From Coriaria nepalensis (taxonomy: Eukaryota > Streptophyta > Magnoliopsida > Cucurbitales > Coriariaceae): a stretch of 64,000 nucleotides of DNA. The first letter of the stretch is position 1. Each line of letters begins with the position of its first letter. Positions 44,544-56,400 of this stretch are shown piece after piece. The notes below the pieces were generated by a model that was not told the DNA's origin, ran no database searches, and was given only the letters and a program-made list of their open reading frames with translations. The translations under genes and the position numbers were made by a program. The DNA is taken from positions 57,110,569 through 57,174,568 of the forward strand of contig CP114481.1 of NCBI GenBank assembly GCA_027186245.1, in the 5' to 3' direction.

Positions 44544-45958
44544 ATGAAAACACTCTCATGCTTCTCACTTCTCTTCCTCTTGAGCTTCTGTCTAGCACAA
44601 GGGCTTGGGTTTGGACCCGGAACAGGAAACGGACCCAAATCATGCGAGGTCCCAGACCAGAGCTCGACCCTCCAAGTGTTCCATGTCTACAGCTCATGCT
44701 CACCATTCAGGCCTTCCAAGCCACTCCCATGGGCAGACTCTGTGCTTCAAATGCAGGCTGAGGACCAGGCTCGGGTGCAGTACCTGTCCAGCTTGGTTGT
44801 AACCAAGAAAGCAGTGGTGCCCATTGCCTCTGGCAGGCAGATTGTTCAGAGCCCAAATTACATTGTACGCGCCAAGATCGGATCACCGGCACAGACCTTC
44901 CTTGTGGCCCTTGATACCAGCAACGACGCCGCTTGGATTCCTTGCTCCGGCTGTATCGGCTGCTCCTCCACCGTCTACTCTCCTGCTGAGTCCACCTCCT
45001 TCAAGCCTCTTCCTTGCCAAGCTTCTCAGTGCAACCAGGTACTACTTCTTTTAACCACCAAATTATTACACATCGAACGTCATTACTGTTAAAATTGTTA
45101 CTGACATGCACATGACATTTTAAGGTACCGAACCCCACTTGCAACGGCAGCGCCTGCGGTTTCAACCTAACCTACGGCGGGTCCTCCCTGGCCGCCGATC
45201 TGGTCCAAGACACGGTCACCCTCGCCACCGACCCTGTCCCCGGCTACACGTTCGGCTGTATCAAAAAGGCCACCGGCAGCTCATTGCCACCCCAAGGGCT
45301 ATTGGGCCTGGGCCGAGGTCCGTTGTCGGTTTTGTCCCAAACCCAGAATCTATACAAGTCCACATTTTCCTACTGCTTGCCCAGTTTTAAGTCCGTTAAT
45401 TTCTCGGGCTCATTGAGGCTTGGGCCTGTTGGGCAGCCCATTCGAATCAAGTACACTCCGTTGTTGAAGAACCCGAGAAGACCGTCGCTGTATTATGTGA
45501 ACTTGATCGGAATCAGAGTCGGGAGAAAGATCGTGGATATTCCTCCAAGCGCTTTGGCATTTAACCCTACTACCGGCTCGGGGACCATAGTTGACTCAGG
45601 CACCGTGTTCACTAGGTTAGTGACGCCGGTGTACACGGCGGTGAGGGACGAGTTCAGGAAGCGAGTCGGCAGGGGCGCAGTCGTATCAACCCTAGGTGGC
45701 TTCGACACATGCTACAATGTACCGATCGTGGCACCGACAATAACATTCCAGTTCGCTGGGATGAACGTGACACTGCCGCCGGACAACTTGCTGATCCACA
45801 GCACAGCAGGAAGCACAACGTGCCTGGCGATGGCGGCTGCGCCGGACAACGTGAACTCGGTGCTGAATGTGATAGCGAGTATACAGCAACAGAACCACCG
45901 GTATCTGTTCGACGTTCCGAACGGCAGGCTGGGGGTGGCGCGTGAGCAGTGCTCTTGA
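44544..45958 (+). CDS. AED3-like secreted aspartic protease
   Basis: Two exons, 44544-45038 and 45125-45958, total 442 aa. It belongs to the nepenthesin-like A1 peptidases nearest Arabidopsis AED3, an apoplastic protease linked to systemic immunity. Seen: a signal peptide (residues 1-20, TLSCFSLLFLLSFCLAQ), a propeptide, the first active-site motif as ALDTSNDAAW (DTS in place of DTG), the second as VDSGTVFTRL (DSG), cysteine-rich IPCSGCIGC and the terminal YLFDVPNGRLGVAREQC. The DTS form is shared by the AED3 group as I recall it, so it is not a defect here. The single intron lies after CNQ, with borders CAG/GTACTA and TTTAAG/GTACCG. Confidence 0.93.
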
Positions 45959-47397
45959 TTCCTCCTCTTTGTGTTAATTGAAATAATTATTCGTAATATG
46001 TGCTTAATTTTTAGTAGATCTGGATTTAAAATATGATGACGACTTAATCAAATAATATCTAAAAATTATTTAAAAAATATTAAAGTAATTAAAAATATGA
46101 TGACGACTTAAGATGCTGTCTTAACTCCAAAAGTCAATCATAAAACCTTCCGTCTCATCAAAAGCTAGCCTATTTAGGTGAGCTGTTTTCGTCCAGTAGG
46201 AAAAGCTTTATCATAGTGTATGTATTATTCAACAATTAGAATGGTTTAACAGTGCACACGGTGACATCAGAGTAATAGATAAATTCAATTAGTGCAGTGC
46301 TAGCAAAGAGGAGCATCTACCTAGGCCTGGTCATCACTCTCTCTCACTTTTAACTTCTGTAACCAGCGGGTATGAAATTCCTTTGCCTTGCCTGGCATCC
46401 TTTTATTGGTCTCGCAACCAAATGCACAAACCACACAAACATAAACCATATGTGCCAAATTGAAGAGGGTATCATCGCAAAAGCCAAATCTTATTCCCAA
46501 AAGTGGCAAGGCTTTCCCAAGTGGCAATGAATCCCGCCAAAGTTTTCTTTTTTCCTTTTCTTCAAAAAAGGGGTTATTAGTTAATGGGAAGGCTAGAAAA
46601 GGGATCAAAAGGGAAGCTAAAAGTTCCCGAGTGAGGATAGCATTAGCATAGCACATTGGCTGGTGGGGATGGCGGTAGTGGCTTTGGCGGTGAATTAGTG
46701 ATAGGGGGAGGGATAGAGGTGGACGACAGACCCACGTGACAGACCGACCCCACCAACCTCTTGGCCCACTTTAGTTGGCTTCATATCAACGCTAACAGCC
46801 AAAATAACCCCAACTGCAACACTATAACTATTACCCTCAATAATCATCATCAGATTCAAGCTCATCCCACTAATAAACTATAACTAGAGATCTTACCGTT
46901 CAATAACAATGATAGCCCTTTTAGTTTCTTATAAGAACCCAACCGGCTACCGCTCCCTCCTGCAAGCTTCCTTCCTGGTTATGGTTATGGTTATGGTTGC
47001 TGGTTAATGTACTTTACCACCCGGAAAGTGAGAAGGAAAAGTAATCAGGTCTTAATATCATTCATCCATTCCTTTGACAAAATTTTGACACTTTCTCAGT
47101 TGCCCACTAACTCTTTTACCTCTTCTTTTTCTTTTTTTCTCCCAAATGCAAATGCTAGTGGCTTTCTGTCTCACTATGCGTCTATGGCTTCCTCTTTCTG
47201 CCTTTGATTGGCCCACTATTACTTAAGAGCATCTTTTTTCTTCCTCCCGCCCCCTTTTAATCTTCCTTTCTCTAACGCTAATGCTTCTTTTTTCCTCTCT
47301 GCACTTCCTTATTTGCTTAAACTTCTTCCATTGGATTGTGTAGTAGATGGTTAGCAGGTAATTATTAACAGGGCCTAAAACCATAGTATGGGGAGAG
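45959..47397. other. Intergenic region between the protease and trihelix genes
   Basis: It contains a 17-bp direct repeat (ATATGATGACGACTTAA, about 46031 and 46093) and GGTTATGGTTATGG repeats near 46977. The last 400 bp are pyrimidine-rich and probably the trihelix promoter and 5' UTR. No gene recognised. Confidence 0.45.
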
Positions 47398-48569
47398 ATG
47401 GACAAAGAAACTAACCAACAAATCCCATCTCTCCTCCCTAATAATAACACCACCTCCATATTAGAAGATTCCACTAGAAAACCTGGTGGTGGTGCTAGTG
47501 GCGGCGTCGGAGGCAGTGACAGGTCGAAAAGAGATGAATGGAGTGAAGGAGCGGTTTCATGTCTACTTGAAGCCTATGAATCCAAATGGATTTTCAGAAA
47601 CAGAGCTAAACTTAAAGGCCATGACTGGGAAGATGTTGCTAGCTTTGTTTCGTCGCGAGCAAACTCCACAAAGTCCTCCAAAACGCAAACGCAGTGCAAG
47701 AACAAGATCGAATCCATGAAAAAGAGGTACAGATCAGAGTCTGCAACTGCCGATACCTCTTCGTGGCCTTTGTATCCGCGTCTTGATAATTTGTTACGCG
47801 GAACTTGCCAACCACCACCAGCTGTGCCACCGCCACCTTCACCACCTCCGCCTCCACCTCCTCCACCCGATCATGATCTCCCTCCTCCTTTTATGCTGCT
47901 GGAGCCGTCACCTTCACCGACACAAGCTCCACCCCCACCTGCTCCGCCGGCTCCAGCTCCTCCAGCTCTTGGACTGACGCAGCACTCCCACGGTTCTAAC
48001 GGAGTTGACAGGATGGCAAAGGTCAGAGTAAAGAATAATAACCTACTGTTAAACTTCCACTTAAGGCTAGCTAGAAAGATACATGTACTCAATTGATAGA
48101 GGGTGTTTATTTTTAACAGGAAGACGGAGATGGAACCAGATCGGAGCATTTGTCAGACAAGAAGGTGATAGAGAGTGACAGTAGCACACCGGTCCTAGCT
48201 TACAGCGACAAGGATAAAAAATGGAGGTCGAAGAAGTACTTGAAAACGAAGATGGAGAAGAAAAAGAGGCGAAAGAGATCGTCAGATAATCAAGATCAAA
48301 TGGAGATAGCAGAAAGCATCCGATGGGTAGCAGAAGTGGTGGTGAGATCAGAGCAAGCGAGAATGGAGATGATGAGAGACATAGAGAGGATGCGGATCGA
48401 AGCAGAAGCCAAGAGAGGAGAAATCGATCTGAAACAAACCGAAATAATAGCAAATACGCAGTTGGAGATCGCAAGGCTCTTTGCAACTAGTATTGGCAAG
48501 ACTGGCACTGGTCCCGGCGGAGGAGCAGGAGGGTCTGTGGATTCTTCATTAAGGATTGGAAGATGTTAA
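47398..48569 (+). CDS. Trihelix transcription factor (SIP1/ASIL-like clade)
   Basis: Two exons, 47398-48021 and 48120-48569, total 357 aa. Trihelix factors are nuclear proteins that bind GT elements through a Myb-like three-helix domain. Seen: a glycine-rich N-terminus; the trihelix domain at residues about 44-125 (DEWSEGAVSCLLEAYESKW, KLKGHDWEDVASFV, TQTQCKNKIESMKKRYRSE); a strongly proline-rich linker (about 135-200); the basic nuclear-localisation stretch KMEKKKRRKRS; and a C-terminal coiled coil (about 275-345, rich in E, R, M and I) typical of the SIP1 clade. The intron joins MAK to EDGDG in frame. The target genes cannot be inferred. Confidence 0.9.
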
Positions 48570-49023
48570 TCGTTATAATTTATAAATTAATTAATTAATT
48601 AATTAATTCAATATATATAATTACACTATAATTAACATTATGAGTGTGAGGGAGACTTTTTTTTCTAACTTTTAACCTTGTAATAGGCTAAGTGTGAAAC
48701 TAGGTAGGAGTGAAATAATTGCGTCTTTACTGAGCTTCTCGTTTTTTACTGAGCTTGTTACTTACTCGGGGTCGATAATGAAATCTAATGTGCCGTTTTG
48801 AAAGATATTTTCAGAACAATAATTTCCAATGGAAAGAGACAAGAGTAATGATGTTTTATATTTATATGTTACATCAAAGATGCTGAGTAAACAAAAGCTT
48901 ATTATATATATATATATACACACACTACTCATATACCATAACTACAGTCGAGGCTTGTGACATGATATGATATGCAGGTGAAGCTTTCACCTTTCGCCTG
49001 AGTAAAACCAATATCCTCAATTT
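48570..49023. other. Convergent 3' region between trihelix and TFIIIA genes
   Basis: Holds a (TTAA/AATT)-type repeat at 48582-48610 and an AT run near 48902-48918. Probable 3' UTRs only. Confidence 0.5.
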
Positions 49024-51429
49024 TTACTCGGAATCCTGATCAAAGAGGAAATCAAACTGACTAGGAGAGGTGACTCTCTTCCGTACAAGCATTTCTACAG
49101 TAGGGCACTTTCTCTTTCTTCCACCCCTCGGCCTTGACCGGAATTGCTCATCAGACTCTACAAAATTCCCCTGATTTTAAACACAATGTAATTATTAGAA
49201 TGCGATACCCTTCGATAAGAGACGTTGGTCTACTTCTACTTTAATCTCATCAGAAGTATCTTTCGAAAAATAGAACACTTACAATGGTATAGACATGGCA
49301 CCCAGATTTCTCATGGTTGTCTCGAACATGCTTGTGGGCAAAGCTCTTTCCACAGCCAGAGAATTGACAGGTGAAGGGTCTAAGCTGGAGGTGCACAGCT
49401 TTCACATGTTGTCGAAGATTTGACATCTGTTTAGCAAAAGCATATGTAAATAGACTATATTGATAAAATTTTGGCTCTCTATTATAACAGCATTCGCATT
49501 TGTACCTAAATCTAAGTATAAAAGAACAGTTTTTTTTATCAGACTTGCATGTGTAACACCTCACCGTTGAAAACTCGTGACGACAATTCTTGTAATTGCA
49601 CTTAATTCTCTCTGATGGACCTTCTGACTCGTGTTTGTGAAGGTGTCGCTTTATGTTATTTTTCAACTGCTTGCATCCACATATCTCACAGTTGATGTAC
49701 TGATGGCTGGACTGGATGTGGGCTCTGAGGCACTTATTATTGGTAAAATATTTCATGCAACCAGGTTCTGCACAGAAAGCCTCTATTGATTCTGGTTTCA
49801 CTGCAGTAAGAATTCCAAAGATTTATATTACAAATAACGTAGTTATATGACATACATCCACCAAGTAACGTACTTTTGTGGGAGATAATAGCATATACAC
49901 ATAAAGAAAAAGCACAATTTGAGAGATTGATGAACTTGCCATGGGAATCCTCATGCCTTTTTAACTTCGATGCATATTTGAACACCTTTCCACACCCAGG
50001 TTCTTGGCAGACGTGCTGCTTCTGATCCTTGAGGATAGGGGAAGAAGGATTGTTTTTGTGAAACTCATCCACGTGCCTTTTGATACTGCCTTGGTATGCA
50101 AACTCACGGCCACAGGTCTCTATCGGACATTTAAAGAGTTTACCTTGGTGCTGAAGAAGGTGGCGGGTCAAATGATCCTTTCTTCTGTAGCTGGAATGAC
50201 AATCATCTACTGGACAAGAATAGGGTCTCTGCCAAAATTTATTGAAGTTAGAATTTCACTGTTTTTCAATTTTTTTTCCAGGAAAAGAAAAAAGAGTCCA
50301 AACATTGTATGATAAGAAAACTACACTTCAAACCTCTGAATAGAGAATTGCGTGATCGAGGCTCACTTGAAGGAGCTTCTCAGGAGGTCTCCCTACCTGA
50401 TACTAATCCATTCAAGTCAAAACATGCAGCCCCATGCATTTTGGAGTTCTATCTGTGGGATCCAATGCGTCACGCCATATAATCCAATATATTTTCCTTT
50501 TCAGATTTTTTAAAATTTGAAAAACAGTTGTCCCTGCAAAAGTATCCATCTTTAATAAAGAAGATAGAAGTTGTATCAGCAATATCTCAGAGTACAGACA
50601 CATAAAACCCGGATGTTAGGAAGACAATTCTATCATACTACTCTTTACAAGTTAACATTGCCCATGTACCACCAACCATGGAAAATGTACACAATTTCCA
50701 GTGTGGAAGCAAGGGGAAGCTATGCATGTTCACAATATCACATGTGAAACGAAAACCCTTGGCAAGTACCTCGAGCGAATGACTTTGCATGTGTTGCTTT
50801 AGATATGCAGGTTTTTTGAAACTGGCGCCGCAGTCTTGACAAGTATAAGATCTGGGCCCCTTTGTTTCATGTTCAGTTTCATCATCTCCATCTTTTTCAT
50901 TATCCATCATATCCTATGGAGAAATCATAGTAATCGATTAAAATTTCGGAACTCCAGCACGTCTAAACATCTCATCAGAACTAAAATTTACTCTGATACT
51001 TTCAAATTTGGGTACAGAATAAATTTCTTCAAGAACCAAAATCGAGGTCCACAAGTGAGCTTTATATTAACCTAAATTTAGATCAAACGAAACCATAATG
51101 CAAAAAAAAAAAAAAAAAAAATCCCTAAATCCATCAAATTGGATTACTAGAGAAGAAAACCCAACTGCTTCCCAAAAAGATAAATAGAGCAACGATAAAA
51201 AAATAACCTCAAAACGTTACAGTCAACATAATTTGCAGCAGATCTGTTAGATGTTAGAAAATCACGTAGAGAAGGAGAGGGGGAGAGAAAATACCTGGTG
51301 GTGAGTGAGAATGTGTGTTTTAATCAGGTACTTCTTAGACCTGAAAATTCCGCAATACTCACAGAAGTAACGCCTGGGATTTCGTGCAATGGAGTCCTTC
51401 GCCCCTTCCCGCTCCGCCGTTTCATCCAT
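49024..51429 (-). CDS. TFIIIA: Transcription factor IIIA (nine C2H2 zinc fingers)
   Basis: Productive exons: 51429-51295, 50913-50770, 50228-49940, 49800-49565, 49426-49283 and 49170-49024, total 364 aa. TFIIIA binds the internal control region of 5S rRNA genes for RNA polymerase III and also binds 5S rRNA. Seen: nine C2H2 fingers, from [19 protein letters not shown] and [19 protein letters not shown] to [21 protein letters not shown], a spacer between fingers, and the plant-typical tail RPRGGRKRK...[10 protein letters not shown] cassette exon resembling 5S rRNA lies between exons 2 and 3 (listed separately); skipping it gives the intact frame LE-RPYSC. The donor after exon 3 is GCAAGT (CATG/GCAAGT at 49940): only this joins in frame to TGAAACCAG. 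The upstream frame beyond 51429 is not needed for the protein. Confidence 0.93.
50367..50533 (-). promoter_or_regulatory. Plant 5S rRNA mimic (P5SM) cassette exon of TFIIIA
   Basis: On the minus strand, the block at about 50475-50370 aligns to plant 5S rRNA. It has GGATCCCA then AGAACTCC, matching 5S GGATCCCATCAGAACTCC with a small insertion, and then TAGTA, CAGG and GGGAGACCTCCTGAGAAG, matching TAGTACTAGGATGGGTGACCTCCTGGGAAG. The exon ends before a strong GTGAGC donor (last base 50367). The acceptor is either TTTTGCAG (start 50533) or CTGAAAAG (start 50496). Either inclusion form meets an in-frame stop within 27 bases, so it should trigger nonsense-mediated decay. Known biology: in land plants ribosomal protein L5 binds this mimic and promotes exon skipping, coupling TFIIIA output to free L5. 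Confidence 0.88.
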
Positions 51430-52109
51430 ATTTTCCAGACTCTTGACTCTGAGATTCAGCTGACTGGCATGGCGCGAGAAGGAGAATATATACGCAATAT
51501 CGAGTGCCCTAGATTCATCTGATTTTCTATGTTCCCGCTTCCAAAAGTCCGGTCCACATATGAAGAAGGCCCTCTCGGATGTTTCCATATTTCTCAGTTT
51601 GGGCCGTTGATATAAAATCATCACCTGTGGCCCAATAACTAAATAGAACAAATATGGCTGATGTACAGTAATTAACAACCCCTATAATTTAATGGAAAAA
51701 ATTGATTTCCAATTTGTAACACTTAAAAAAATTCTAATTAAAATGGAGAATCGTATTAGTTAAATTTTATACAGTGATGCAAATGGCCATGCTGTTCATA
51801 TCCATAAGCATATATATAATTAACAAAACATCTCCCATGAAAGTGAGACTAATACAGACTGCTCCCTCCCCACCTACTGTCTTGGCTTTCCCTGTCACAT
51901 CTTTTTATAAAATTATATAATTAATAAACACCAAGAAAAAACCAAACTCTTCTTTATACCTTCTCCATCTTTGTACTCAGTTTCGTGTATTATATAACAG
52001 CAAATTTGTTCCTGCATGCCCACCTCCAAGCACTTGGCAGTTTTGGTTGCATGGTGCAATGGCAACAGCTTCTTCTGGAAAGGTCTTAAATTTAGAGGGT
52101 CTAAACTAA
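51430..52109. other. TFIIIA promoter and KEG 3' flank
   Basis: It contains GGCCCA-type words near 51600-51640, common in promoters of ribosome-related plant genes, then AT-rich sequence and the KEG 3' UTR. No further gene seen. Confidence 0.45.
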
Positions 52110-53386
52110 CTAGCTCTGGTCGTCATCAAGTACAATATCAGCAGGATCTCCGACCCATGGTCTACCTTCTCTCCACCGAAACTTAATCCTCAACTTGCCA
52201 TTTGCATCAACCCCTACCACTTTTCCTTTGCTCGCATGCGTCTCCATTCCCCATCCCAGACGAGGTGTGACAAGCCCGTCTCTGATCTTCACCTTATCAC
52301 CGACTTTGAATGGCCTAACACGCTCCATTTCCACTGCCTTGCAAAGCCATAGTCTCTCCACAAAGCAGAATGCCACCCAGAGTTCTCCATCTTCCATCCG
52401 GTGCACCACCCCGATGCTTGATCGGTTCACCTCTCCCCAATGGTGGGTTGGGATTGAAACTGATGGCTTCACTCGGACCCAGTCTCCTATTCTAATATCT
52501 TCTTCTTGTACAACTTCCACTTCTGTTGGATCTAGGATCCAAGCTTTCGAGCCAGCTGGAGTATAGATCCTCAGCTTTCCATCAGCATCAACAGCTGATA
52601 TTATTCCAATGCTCCCATGGCTGTGGCCTGACCAAGAAAATCTTGGTTGCTTCACTGATAATTTAACCTTTACCTTTTGTCCCACCATCAGCCTGTCAAC
52701 CCTTTCTAGATAGGAAGTAGGGCCGTTCCAACTTTCTTGCTCCCCACAGAAACCAACAAAAGTGCTTCCATCCCATACATCTCCTTCATAACCTATGCCT
52801 TGAACCACACCAATACAACCTGGGCCAACAGATTTCCAGTTGCTTGCATTCCCTCTCAATCTTACCCACTCTCCCACTTCAAACATCTGTTCTATCTCAA
52901 GGTCAGCAGGATCCCCTCTCCATAGCCCTGGTAAGCCCGAGAAAGCAACCCTTACTTCTCCATCAGCCTGAACACTGGTTAAGACACCACGGTAATCAGG
53001 TTGAGCCCCTCTCCAACCCCACCTTGGCTCAGCTAGACCACTCCGAAATCGAACATATTGTCCAACTTTAAGGCAGGGGACCTTTTCAACATCAGAATAG
53101 TGAGTAATCCACCTACCCTTGCGGAAGCAGCAAGCCAACTCTAGATAACCAGTGTCTTGTACACTATGTACAACTGCTAAACTTTCTTTCCCAATAGTAT
53201 TCCAGTCATAGCTAGGTCTAGTTCCCAGACTCGGTTTAGAACGTACCCAGTCACCAACTTCAAATCCTGAAAGTCGATCCACATCTCCAGGAGAAACTTT
53301 CCACAAGCTTCGTCTTCCAGCCACCTTCGCCTAAATAAAAATAATACAATCCAATATAATTAGCAGCAATTAGAGAAGAATAAGAT

Positions 53387-53421
<35 letters not shown>

Positions 53422-56400
53422 GATATTCCAATTCAAAGGACAAAGATCCTAGACATTACCATTGCATATATATTCAGGGTGTTCTCTGGTATCAGTAATT
53501 ACCATTGAGGGATAGTTGTAAAGAAATATCAAAATCACAATCACTTATTTGGAAAGTATTGCTAAGCTAGCAAATGGAAACTCATGCTCCATAATAAGTT
53601 ACTTCAGGAAAGAGATAAATACTAACAAAAGAAAAGGAAGGAAACTAGTAAAAACAAATATCAAAAAGCTAAAATGTAAACATGGATCTTATAGTTCACA
53701 AAAATTGATTTTTGTGATGATTGTGGGGATAACATTTAAATTGGAAGCCACTCACAACCATCGTAAAAATAGATATAAAATGATGAGTATACTCACATTT
53801 AATGCCCCATCCATGTCGATTCTAACTATTTTGCCAATTGTAGCTGGACTTTCATCGGACCATCCAAGTCGTGGTTGAGTAACTGATGGCAGTATGTGTA
53901 TCTCTTGCCCCACCTCAAAAGCAGACACCTTCTCAACATCTGTCATAGAGCAAGGAAAAGGCTTGCTCCTGAAGCAAAAGGCAACGCCCATGTCACCATC
54001 CTCTTCTAAGCTATGTATGATCCCAATGCTGTTTTTGGTAACATCTTCCCACCCATATTTTGGAGATGACACTGAAGACTTCACTCTAACCCAATCACCA
54101 ACCTGCCCATGGAAGATAAAACAATTTACAATGAAGAAGACGAAGACTGAATCATGGATCTTCAAACCATCATGATATAAGAAAGAACATTCATGATTTA
54201 CCTTAAAATCTTCCACCTTTTCCATGTCAGATGGATCAGCTTGCCATGGTATTGGTCTAGTGGGTATTTCAATTATGAGGAGACCATCACTCTCTATCTC
54301 ACTTATTCTTCCAACACTATGATGAGTCTCACCACCCCAAGCATATCTAGGTTCCGCAACAGATCGCTTGACGCAAACACGGTCACCAATCTGTAAAGCT
54401 AGAATCTTTTTAGTGTCTGGAAAAGAAAACAATGAAAATTTGGAGCTAAATATCAGCATGTCCAACCAAAAAAGTGCCTGGATAACTCTCTTACTCTGAA
54501 AGGGACAACCGGTTCCACCTCCTCAGGTTCACAATGCCATGGATTTAGAAGATAGCTCAATTCTAACAACAAACTGCTGTCAGGTCTAATACAATACACT
54601 ATGCCGATGCTTCCCGGAGTTACAGATCCTAACCCGTGCTTTGCCGTTGTAAGAGCAGGGCGGATACGAACCCAGTCTCCAACCTTAAATTCTTCAACTC
54701 TTTCCATTTCTGCAGGATCAGCTTTCCACCCCCTGGATGCTCCAGGATAACCAACTCGGAGGATCCCATCATCATCAACGCATAAAACAGTACCAATGCT
54801 GTCACGTGACTGTCCACGCCATCCAAACCTAACATATCAGAAATTATGCAACCTCAATAAAGATGCAAGCATGCAGGTGTTATTATAAAGGCCTATAGAC
54901 CAAACATAGAGCATGGACAACCACACAACTTGGCATACAGAACAAAACCTGGGTTCTTTGACGTCGGGCTTGAGTTGCACATGTTGTCCTCTATCCAATG
55001 GAATGACTTTTACAACATCGTTGACCGAAACACGAGCATCTCCAGAGCAAAATGAGACGATGAGATTGTCTTTATCTTGAATGCTCTGTACAAAGCCAAC
55101 ACTCTTATGTTTTGCACCTTGCCACCCATAAGTAGGAGTTGTGACACTTCTTTTAAATTTAATCCAATCTCCCACTTCATATCTAAAAGATTAAGTTATT
55201 AGGTTGTGATAGTAGACTAAAAAGAAAGCTTTTAAACATATGCAATACTTTGTACTAGAATGTAACTCTTTTTCTTACATTGTAGGAGATAGATGAACTC
55301 CCCTTTCGACCAATGCCTCCATCAAATCTTCAGAAATCCATTCCCGGGGAAGAGCCTCAAGAAAATCACGTAATGTCTTCCCACTGCCAAATAATATAGA
55401 TGAATTTTGCGAAAAATGTCAATTCTAACATAGAGTTGTAGCTCAAATGGTAGTACTCTACCTGAGTTGGAATTCTATTCTATTGACGGTTCCTATGGTT
55501 CGGGAGGATTCAGTTGTGGACAAACCAGGAACTAACAAACCCCCTCCTCCCCCCCCACCCCCACATCCCCCACCTCCCCTGCCCCTTTTAATTTTTTCTG
55601 GTTACTGTTAGACCATCAATTATTCATACTTATGTTAGGAGAAATAAAGCCTAGCATAACATAGTTATTATTAGTATTAGTCTTACTACTAGTATTATTA
55701 TAAGGATTATTGTTATGAGGGGTATTTTGGTAATTGTTTGTAGTAGGATAATAAGCAGTTGAAGGGTTAGGGTTGAGGTATTCAGAAAGTTTGGGGAGTA
55801 AGGACTCTTAGGGAGAGACGGCCTACCTCTCGAATAGTAGGTCATCCTATGTTAGTTTGATTATTCGATTATCGAAGAATAAAGTTTTGCCCTAGTCGTA
55901 ATTATCTAGACCGGGTCCTATCAAATTGGTATCAGAGCACTCGATCATCGATGGCTGCGAAGAAGGTAGAGGCACTCGAGGAGAAATTGGAGAGCGAAGT
56001 GATGGCGATCAAAACATCAATCGAAGAACGCTTCGCAACAGTACAACAGCAGTTTGCGCAGCAGAATTCGTCGTTGGAAGCCATATTGGGAAAACTGACG
56101 GAGCTGCAGTTTAGGTCACCATCGAACCCTGACCAACTTGTGGGTGGTCATGGTCGGTCAGCAGGGGACACCGCCGGAGAAGGCAGCCAAGGCAGCCGCA
56201 GTGGCGGTGAGCGGGCTGCAAGGGGGAAACGAGCGGTGGACGGCGCAGTAGAGGGTGCGGGCGTCGACGGCCAACTTAGGGAAGAGTTCGGCGGCGAATT
56301 GGGGGAAGGTTCCGGAACGACAGCACAGCCGTGGGGGACAGCGGGAAGGTTTCAATTCGGACATGGGGAAAAAGGTGCGGAACAAGGGCCAGCAGGCGGT

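Noticed and set aside
44890..44935. DTS instead of DTG in the aspartic protease suggesting a dead enzyme
   Set aside because: The AED3 subgroup normally has DTS at this place, so it is a family trait.
46321..46656. Overlapping frames on both strands upstream of the trihelix gene
   Set aside because: No homology, no splice context and mutually overlapping; probably chance.
55651..55845. A 64-codon minus-strand frame found twice (also at 60768-60962)
   Set aside because: It lies wholly in the two LTRs and is duplicated because the LTR is; its composition is low complexity and no family fits.
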